The notes under the pieces: generated by a model | What the model saw: only the letters and a program-made list of their open reading frames with translations | The model's database searches: none | Told to the model about the DNA's origin: nothing | Assembly: GCF_030269685.1 (NCBI RefSeq) | Contig: NZ_BSTT01000002.1 | Span: 248,001-312,000, forward strand | Length of the DNA: 64,000 bases | Direction: 5' to 3' | DNA from: Actinomycetospora sp. NBRC 106378 | GTDB taxonomy: Bacteria > Actinomycetota > Actinomycetes > Mycobacteriales > Pseudonocardiaceae | Made by a program: the position numbers and the translations under genes | In this document: piece after piece, positions 59,109-64,000 of the stretch | How positions within the stretch are numbered: position 1 is the stretch's first letter | Layout of the letters: every line of letters starts with the position of its first letter

Positions 59109-59127
59109 CCTGGGATCTGTTCCCAGG
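59109..59127. promoter_or_regulatory. Palindromic operator-like site, copy 2
   Basis: CCTGGGATCTGTTCCCAGG: identical 7-bp arms to the site at 53,383, spacer TCTGT. Located between two divergent glycosyltransferase genes, 96 bp before one start and 70 bp after the end of the other's start codon. Confidence 0.65.
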
Positions 59128-59196
59128 GCGGCCGCGGACCGTCCTGTCGACCATCGGGACACGGAGGAGTCCGCCGCGAGAACAGGAGCCGATCCG

Positions 59197-60477
59197 ATGG
59201 TGCTGGCCCCGGGCCGACCCGCAGGCGGTGGCGCGGCGGACGGGTGGAATCCGTCCCGCGGGACGCTCGACGTCCGCGTGATCGGGATGCACTACGCCCC
59301 GGAGCACACGGGCAACGCGCCCTACACCACCGGCATGGTGGCGGCGCTGCACGCGGCCGGACACCGGGTGCAGGTCGTCACGGGCTATCCCCACTACCCG
59401 GCGTGGGAGGTCACCGCGGGCTACACGGGACTGTGGCGCCGCGAGGTCCTCGACGGCGTGCCGGTCACCCGCGTGCGCCACCCGGTCCCCGCCGTGCCCG
59501 ACGCGCGCCGGCGCATCGTCATGGACGCCGCCTTCACCGCCCACGCGGCCAGCGTCGGCGGGCGCCGCCCCGACGTCGTGATCGCCGTCAGCCCCGTCCT
59601 GCTCACCGTGCTCGCCGGCCTGCGCTGGCGCCGGCCGGGCCGGACCGCGCTCGGCGTCGTCACCCAGGACCTCTACTCCCGGGCCCTCACCGAGACCCGG
59701 ATGACCTCCTCGCGGGTGGCCTCGCTCGGCGCCCGGCTCGAGGGGGCGCTCCTCGGGCGGGCCGACGGCGTCGCGGTGGTCCACCCGTCGTTCACGCCGA
59801 CCCTCACCGGCCTCGGCGTCGACCCGGCACGGCTCACCACGATCCCGAACTGGTCGCACATCGCCCCGCCGACGCGCGACCGCGCGACCGTCCGTCGCGA
59901 GCTGGGCTGGCGCGAGGACGAGGTCATCGCGCTGCACGCCGGGAACATGGGCGTCAAGCAGGGCCTGGAGAACGTCGTCGAGGCCGCCCGCCGGGCCGAC
60001 CTGGCCGGCTCCAAGGTCCGCTTCGTCCTGCTCGGTGACGGCAACCAGCGCGCGCGGCTGGCCGAGCTCGGCGCGGACGTCGAGCGGCTCACGATCCTCG
60101 ACCCGCTGCCCGGCGACCGGTTCCCCGACGCCCTCGCCGCGGCCGACGTGCTCGTGGTCAACGAGGCCGAGACGGTCGCCGAGATGAGTGCGCCGTCGAA
60201 GCTGACGTCCTACTTCGCGGCCGGCCGGCCCGTGGTCGCCGCCTCGTGGGCCCGCTCGGCGGCGTCCGCGGAGCTCGCCCGCGCCGACGCGGGCCTGCGG
60301 CTGGACCCGGGCGACCCGGAGGCGCTGCACGCCGCCGTCCTCGCGACGGCGGGTGACGACGCGGCCGGCGCGCGCGGGCGGGCCTACGCCGCCGACGCGC
60401 TCGGCGCGGGCCGGGCGCACGCGGCGTACGTGGCGTGGGTCGAGGGGCTCGCGGCGTCACGTGGTGCAGCGCGGTAG
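59197..60477 (+). CDS. Glycosyltransferase family 4 protein (WbuB/WcaI-like)
   Basis: 426 aa, AGGAG 8 bp before the ATG. N-terminal RVIGMHYAPEHTGNAPYTTG, MVAALHAAGHRVQVVTGYPH and YPAWEVTAGYTGLWRREVLD are the landmark of WbuB/WcaI-type enzymes (PEhtGnapY, G-PhYP.W). C-terminal domain: VIALHAGNMGVKQGLENVVE, FVLLGDGNQRARLAEL, VNEAETVAEMSAPSKLTSYF (donor-binding E-PSKL). Donor unknown. Overlaps the convergent HTH gene by 21 bp. Confidence 0.87.
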   Translation: MVLAPGRPAGGGAADGWNPSRGTLDVRVIGMHYAPEHTGNAPYTTGMVAALHAAGHRVQVVTGYPHYPAWEVTAGYTGLWRREVLDGVPVTRVRHPVPAVPDARRRIVMDAAFTAHAASVGGRRPDVVIAVSPVLLTVLAGLRWRRPGRTALGVVTQDLYSRALTETRMTSSRVASLGARLEGALLGRADGVAVVHPSFTPTLTGLGVDPARLTTIPNWSHIAPPTRDRATVRRELGWREDEVIALHAGNMGVKQGLENVVEAARRADLAGSKVRFVLLGDGNQRARLAELGADVERLTILDPLPGDRFPDALAAADVLVVNEAETVAEMSAPSKLTSYFAAGRPVVAASWARSAASAELARADAGLRLDPGDPEALHAAVLATAGDDAAGARGRAYAADALGAGRAHAAYVAWVEGLAASRGAAR

Positions 60478-61329
60478 CCCCCGCCCGCCCCGGTCGCCCC
60501 GCACGACGTAGACCTCCGAGAGGTAGCCGGTGCGGCCGTCGGGGAAGGACGCGCGGTACCAGAGGTCGGACTGGGCGCGGTCGGGGTTGCGTCCCTGGTC
60601 GGGGTCGGCGAGGTCGACGTTCCACATCATCTGGCCGGTCGTCCAGCAGTTCGCCACGATCGCCGCGCCCGACCACATCTCGGTGCCCGGCACCTTGCAC
60701 GACCGGCTCGGCGAGGCGCAGTAGGCCAGCGCCTCCGTCGAGAGGTAGGCCGGCGTGCGGTCCTCGACGAGCCGGTCGGCGCCCAGGGCGACCTTGTTCT
60801 GCACCTCGATCGCCTCCACGGTCTGCGGGACGACGGGCGGTCCGGGCTCGGTCACGCGGCCGAGGAGGAACCCGAGGGCGAGGCCCACGACGGCGACCGT
60901 GGCGGCGACGAGCAGGAGGCGCTTCCGGACGGCGGGTCGGGTGGGCTCGGGCGTCAGCGGTGGCACACGGCTGACGTCCGACGTCAGGAGGTCGCCACGC
61001 TCGTCGGGCGGCGCGACCGCGGCGGGCGCCGGCTCGGGCGGCTCCTCCTCGGGCGGGGGAGTGCCGGGCATCGTGCGCAGGGCGTCCCAGCGGGCCCGCC
61101 AGGGGTCGGGGTCGGCGTCACAGGCGCGGACGTAGTCCTCGACGGTCTCCCAGCGCGGCAGGTGCCGCCCGGCCGAGGCGTCGGCGAGGGCGGTCTTGGA
61201 ACGGCCGGTGCGCCGGGCCATCGTCGTGAACTTCGGACTCCCGGCCCGTTCGCGCAGCGCGCGCAGGTCGCGGGCGAACTCGACGAGCGGACCGCCGGCG
61301 GGGTCGAGCTCGCGCTGCGGTCGGGGCAC
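60457..61329 (-). CDS. HTH-containing single-pass membrane protein
   Basis: 290 aa, GTG start. Cytosolic N-terminal helix-turn-helix (about 15-75): EFARDLRALRERAGSPKFTT, MARRTGRSKTALADASAGRH, PRWETVEDYVRAC, as in XRE-type proteins of actinomycetes. A Pro/Glu linker leads to a transmembrane helix about 135-157 (RLLLVAATVAVVGLALGFLL). The extracytoplasmic domain has three or four cysteines (YCASPSRSCKVPG, NCWTTGQ) and SH3-like SFPDGRTGYLSEVYVV. Likely a membrane-bound sensor or regulator; target unknown. Confidence 0.75.
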   Translation of the reverse strand: MPRPQRELDPAGGPLVEFARDLRALRERAGSPKFTTMARRTGRSKTALADASAGRHLPRWETVEDYVRACDADPDPWRARWDALRTMPGTPPPEEEPPEPAPAAVAPPDERGDLLTSDVSRVPPLTPEPTRPAVRKRLLLVAATVAVVGLALGFLLGRVTEPGPPVVPQTVEAIEVQNKVALGADRLVEDRTPAYLSTEALAYCASPSRSCKVPGTEMWSGAAIVANCWTTGQMMWNVDLADPDQGRNPDRAQSDLWYRASFPDGRTGYLSEVYVVRGDRGGRGLPRCTT

Positions 61330-61640
61330 GTCGTCGCTCCGGTGTCGGCGGTGGTCGTCCCAGGTTCAATCGTCGGGGGACCGGCCTGCCGTTACCCGAT
61401 CGGGTGACCACTCCCGCCCCGGCCGAACGCTCCGGGGTGCCCCTCGAGACCCCGGACAGGCAGTCCCGACACGAGCGCGGGAGTGGTCACCGCGGCAGCT
61501 TCGCGGGCCGGATGATCTCGCCGGAAGGGAAGCGGACAACCCCGGATTCCGCCGGACAACCCCCGGACGACGGCGGACAACTCGCCGCCCGACCGGGAGT
61601 GACCTGCACGGACACCTCCCGGCCCCTAGCATCCGGCCCC
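61330..61640. other. Intergenic region with direct-repeat array
   Basis: 311 bp without a convincing gene; holds the divergent promoters of the HTH membrane protein and the PPOX gene, and the CGGACAAC repeats at 61,533-61,581. Confidence 0.5.
61533..61581 (+). repeat. Three direct repeats CGGACAAC at helical spacing
   Basis: Copies at 61,533, 61,553 and 61,574 (starts 20 and 21 bp apart, two helical turns), 60-108 bp upstream of the PPOX gene start. Flanking CCGG is shared by the first two. Looks like a cooperative regulator-binding array. Confidence 0.5.
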
Positions 61641-62063
61641 ATGCCGACACCCCCGCTGCCCACCGAGGTCCAGGACCTGCTCGCCCGGCCGAACCCGAGC
61701 GTGATCACCTCGCTGCGTCCCGACGGATCTCCGGTCTCGGTGGCCACCTGGTACCTGTGGGACGACGGCCGCGTCCTCGTGAACATGGACAAGGCCCGAA
61801 CCCGGGTGCGCTACCTCGAGAACGACCCGCGCACGACGATCACCGTGCTCGCCGAGGACGACTGGTACACCCACGTCTCGATGCAGGGCCGCGTCGTCGA
61901 GTGGGCCGACGACGAGGGGCTCACCCGGATCGACGAGCTCTCCCGGCACTACACCGGCAAGCCCTACCCGGTGCGCGACCGCGAGCGGGTCACGGCGTGG
62001 ATCGAGGTCGACCGCTGGCACGGGTGGGGCTCCGCCAAGGCCAGTGACAATCCGGAGAACTGA
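61641..62063 (+). CDS. PPOX-class (F420/FMN) split-barrel oxidoreductase
   Basis: 140 aa from ATG 61641. Split beta-barrel: PNPSVITSLRPDGSPVSVAT, WYLWDDGRVLVNMDKARTRV, RYLENDPRTTITVLAEDD, HVSMQGRVVEWADDEGL, and RVTAWIEVDRWHGWG at the end. The L-x-N-D-PR and V-x-M segments are typical of actinobacterial F420-dependent PPOX proteins; FMN is the alternative. Reduces or oxidises an unknown small molecule. It stands alone behind the CGGACAAC array. Confidence 0.83.
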   Translation: MPTPPLPTEVQDLLARPNPSVITSLRPDGSPVSVATWYLWDDGRVLVNMDKARTRVRYLENDPRTTITVLAEDDWYTHVSMQGRVVEWADDEGLTRIDELSRHYTGKPYPVRDRERVTAWIEVDRWHGWGSAKASDNPEN

Positions 62064-62150
62064 CCGCCGGCCGGCGTCACCGGGAGTATCCCGCCCGCCC
62101 GGATGTGTTCTACTCGCCTGACCGTGCCGGATGTATCGACGGCGCGCGAG

Positions 62151-62165
62151 GTGACGGACGGTCAC
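62151..62165. promoter_or_regulatory. Inverted repeat GTGAC-N5-GTCAC before the SARP-like gene
   Basis: GTGACGGACGGTCAC, 14 bp upstream of GTG 62179. Short arms; possible autoregulatory site. Confidence 0.3.
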
Positions 62166-62178
62166 GTCTGGGGGAGCG

Positions 62179-64000
62179 GTGGCGGCGATCCGTCTGCTCG
62201 GTGAGGTGGCGGTGGCGGGCACGCCCCCGCAACGGAGTTCCGTCCTGCGATCGTTGCTGGCCCAGCTCGCCCTGGAGCCGGGGCGGTCGGTCGCGACAAC
62301 GACGCTCATCGACGAGCTCTACGGGTCCGCGCTGCCGAAGAACCCGGCGGCGGCCCTGCACATCCAGATCACGCGGCTGCGCAAGTGGGTCGCCCCGGTG
62401 ACGGTGAGCAGCACCGGCGGGGGCTACGCACTCGAGGTCTCCCGGGCGGACGTGGACCTCACCCGTTTCCTCGACGCCGCCCTCGACGACACCACCACCG
62501 CCCTCGGCGCCTACGGCGGCGAACCGTTCCCGGGCTGCCGGATGGGGTCCCGCCTCGACGCCGAGCGGCGGCGGGTGCTGCGCCGCCACCACGAGGTGGT
62601 GGAGGTGCACGCCCGGGCGTTGCTCGCGGCGGGCGCGGCGCGGGAGGTCGTCGCGCTCACCGCGGACGTGCTCGAGGTCGCCCCCGACCACGAGGGCATC
62701 GTCGCCGTCGCCGGGCTCGCGCTGCACGCCGACGGCCGCACGTCCGAGGCGTTGCGCCTCTTCGCCGCCACCCGTCGTCGGCTCCGCACCGAGCACGGCG
62801 TCGACCCCGGGGACGTCCTGCGCGCGGCCGAGCGCTCGGTCCTCGACAGCGGAGCGCAGCAGCGTCGCGACGTGGTCGGCCGCGCCGCGCCGCTCGCCAC
62901 CATCCGGGAGGCGCTCGACGACACCCGGGCCGGCCGCATCGTCATCGTGGCGGGGGAGGCGGGCATCGGGAAGTCCACGCTGCTCCGGGCGGCCGTCGAG
63001 GAGGCCGGGCGCCGCGGGGCGACGGTCGGGGGCGGGCTCTGGGAGCACGACCAGGCGCCGTTCGCGGCCTGGGTGCAGGCGCTGCACGAGGTCGGCGTCG
63101 CCCCGCCGTCGCTGCGCGACCCGGCGCCCGGCCGGACGCTGCGCCGCCGGCTGTCCGCCGCGGGCGCCGACGAACTCGTCCTCGTCGTCCTCGACGACGC
63201 GCACCGGGCCGACCCCGCGTCGCTCCACGTCCTGCGCGGGCTCGGGGCCGTGGGTCTGCCGGCCGGCGTGGTGGTGCTCGTGGCGGCCCGGGAGCCGGAC
63301 GCGATCGCCCACCCCGCCTGGAGCGACACCGCGGCCGACCTGACCCTGCTCGACGGCGTCCTCCGGCTCCCGCTGACCGAGCTCGACGAGGCCGGCGCGC
63401 GGTCGATGGTCGAGGACACGATGGGCGGCGGGGGCGACCGGCTCGTCGCCACGCTCTGGGCGCGGACGGCGGGCCATCCGCTGCACCTCTCCGCCCTGCT
63501 CGCCGAACTGCGCGACCTCCCCGACGACGAGGCCCGCGAGGCCGCGACCCACCGCGTCCCGGCCCGGCTGCGCCCACTGCTCGCCCACCAGCTCGACGGC
63601 CTGCCCGACGCGTGCCGGACCGCCCTCGAGGCCATGGCGGTGCTGGGGCCGACGCCCCTGGCCGACCTCGCCGACGCCGTGGGCGCCGACGAGCGCGTCC
63701 TGGCGCGCGAGCTCCGACCCGCCGTCGGGATGACCCTCGTGGTGCCGACCGCGGACGGGTTCGTCTTCCGCCACGACCTCACCGCGGCGGCGGTGCTCGA
63801 CACCGTGCCCGCCGTCGTGCGGGCGCAGCTGCACCGCGCGCGCCTCGCCGGGCTGGGCACGGCCGCCGAGCCGTTCACCGTGCTGCGTCACACCGTCGGG
63901 GCGGCGGCGCTGCTGCCCGCGGCGGTCGTCGCCGACGCGCACCTGCCCGCGGCACACGCCGCCTACCAGGACGGGGCGCTCTCCGCGGCCCTGCTGCTGC
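62179..64000 (+). CDS. SARP/BTAD-type regulator with AAA ATPase domain (truncated by window edge)
   Basis: At least 607 codons; runs off the right end. GTG 62179 with GGGGGAG upstream. N-terminal OmpR-type winged helix (IRLLGEVAVAG, LRSLLAQLALEPGRSVATTT, LIDELYGSALPKNPAAALHI, QITRLRKWV), bacterial transcriptional activation domain (about 100-215: LEVSRADVDLTRFLDAAL, ERRRVLRRHHEVVEVHARAL, LFAATRRRLRTEHGVDPGDVL). An AAA module has intact Walker A (VAGEAGIGKSTLL) and Walker B (VVLDDAHRADPAS). AfsR-like architecture; controls an unknown target, often secondary metabolism. One ACCCGNCGTCGGGA copy lies inside. Confidence 0.83.
   Translation, partial: MAAIRLLGEVAVAGTPPQRSSVLRSLLAQLALEPGRSVATTTLIDELYGSALPKNPAAALHIQITRLRKWVAPVTVSSTGGGYALEVSRADVDLTRFLDAALDDTTTALGAYGGEPFPGCRMGSRLDAERRRVLRRHHEVVEVHARALLAAGAAREVVALTADVLEVAPDHEGIVAVAGLALHADGRTSEALRLFAATRRRLRTEHGVDPGDVLRAAERSVLDSGAQQRRDVVGRAAPLATIREALDDTRAGRIVIVAGEAGIGKSTLLRAAVEEAGRRGATVGGGLWEHDQAPFAAWVQALHEVGVAPPSLRDPAPGRTLRRRLSAAGADELVLVVLDDAHRADPASLHVLRGLGAVGLPAGVVVLVAAREPDAIAHPAWSDTAADLTLLDGVLRLPLTELDEAGARSMVEDTMGGGGDRLVATLWARTAGHPLHLSALLAELRDLPDDEAREAATHRVPARLRPLLAHQLDGLPDACRTALEAMAVLGPTPLADLADAVGADERVLARELRPAVGMTLVVPTADGFVFRHDLTAAAVLDTVPAVVRAQLHRARLAGLGTAAEPFTVLRHTVGAAALLPAAVVADAHLPAAHAAYQDGALSAALLL

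Overview
This is a high-GC actinobacterial chromosome segment, by eye about 70-75% G+C apart from one low-GC island. Several features point to the Pseudonocardiaceae/mycobacteria side of the phylum (inference; no species call is possible). They are an Rv1264-type adenylate cyclase, a metallophosphoesterase-PptT pair arranged like mycobacterial PptH-PptT, a DUF222/HNH (13E12-type) gene behind a textbook mycobacterial SOS box, an MbtH protein with a candidate iron box, and an F420/FMN split-barrel protein.

Layout. 1-15,000 is mostly housekeeping and catabolism: a MaoC end, an IclR regulator divergent from an amidohydrolase, a class II aldolase, the cyclase, the PptH-PptT pair, an SbcD/SbcC-like nuclease pair, an enoyl-CoA hydratase, a PhoD phosphatase and a Cys-rich protein. 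A CAT-anticodon tRNA at 15,043 is the target of a decayed 5.2-kb integrative element (15,081-20,280). That element is bounded by 39-bp direct repeats of the tRNA 3' end. It carries a beheaded tyrosine integrase, an HTH/PLD-like regulator without a start codon, two low-GC cargo genes (one with a PD-(D/E)XK nuclease signature), a Nudix hydrolase, an HD hydrolase, a replication-initiator remnant and a small membrane protein.

20,281-41,100 is ordinary chromosome: an acyl-CoA ligase, a GGDEF-EAL protein, two drug-type MFS exporters (one in a MarR operon), an NlpC/P60 protein, an orphan MbtH, an amidohydrolase, an acetate/SatP-type transporter, a DinB protein, secreted and membrane proteins, the SOS-controlled HNH protein and a GDSL hydrolase.

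41,328-60,477 is an exopolysaccharide locus. It makes GDP-L-fucose (Fcl, Gmd) and encodes a Wzx-type flippase, a chain-length/BY-kinase-like protein with a damaged P-loop, an O-antigen-ligase-like polymerase, four glycosyltransferases, an exported beta-helix protein and an initiating sugar-phosphate transferase. A giant LuxR regulator and a class F sortase with a DUF4397 domain lie inside it. A 19-bp operator-like palindrome (CCTGGGA-N5-TCCCAGG) occurs in two of its divergent promoters, so these units are probably co-regulated. The window closes with an HTH membrane protein, a PPOX-type protein and the start of a SARP/BTAD-AAA regulator that runs off the end.

Two dispersed sequence families cut across the genes: a 14-bp motif ACCCGNCGTCGGGA (13 exact copies, 10 on the + strand, in genes and gaps alike) and a three-copy palindromic element at convergent gene ends. 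The best candidate for undescribed biology is the low-GC cargo pair in the tRNA island (16,420-18,316).
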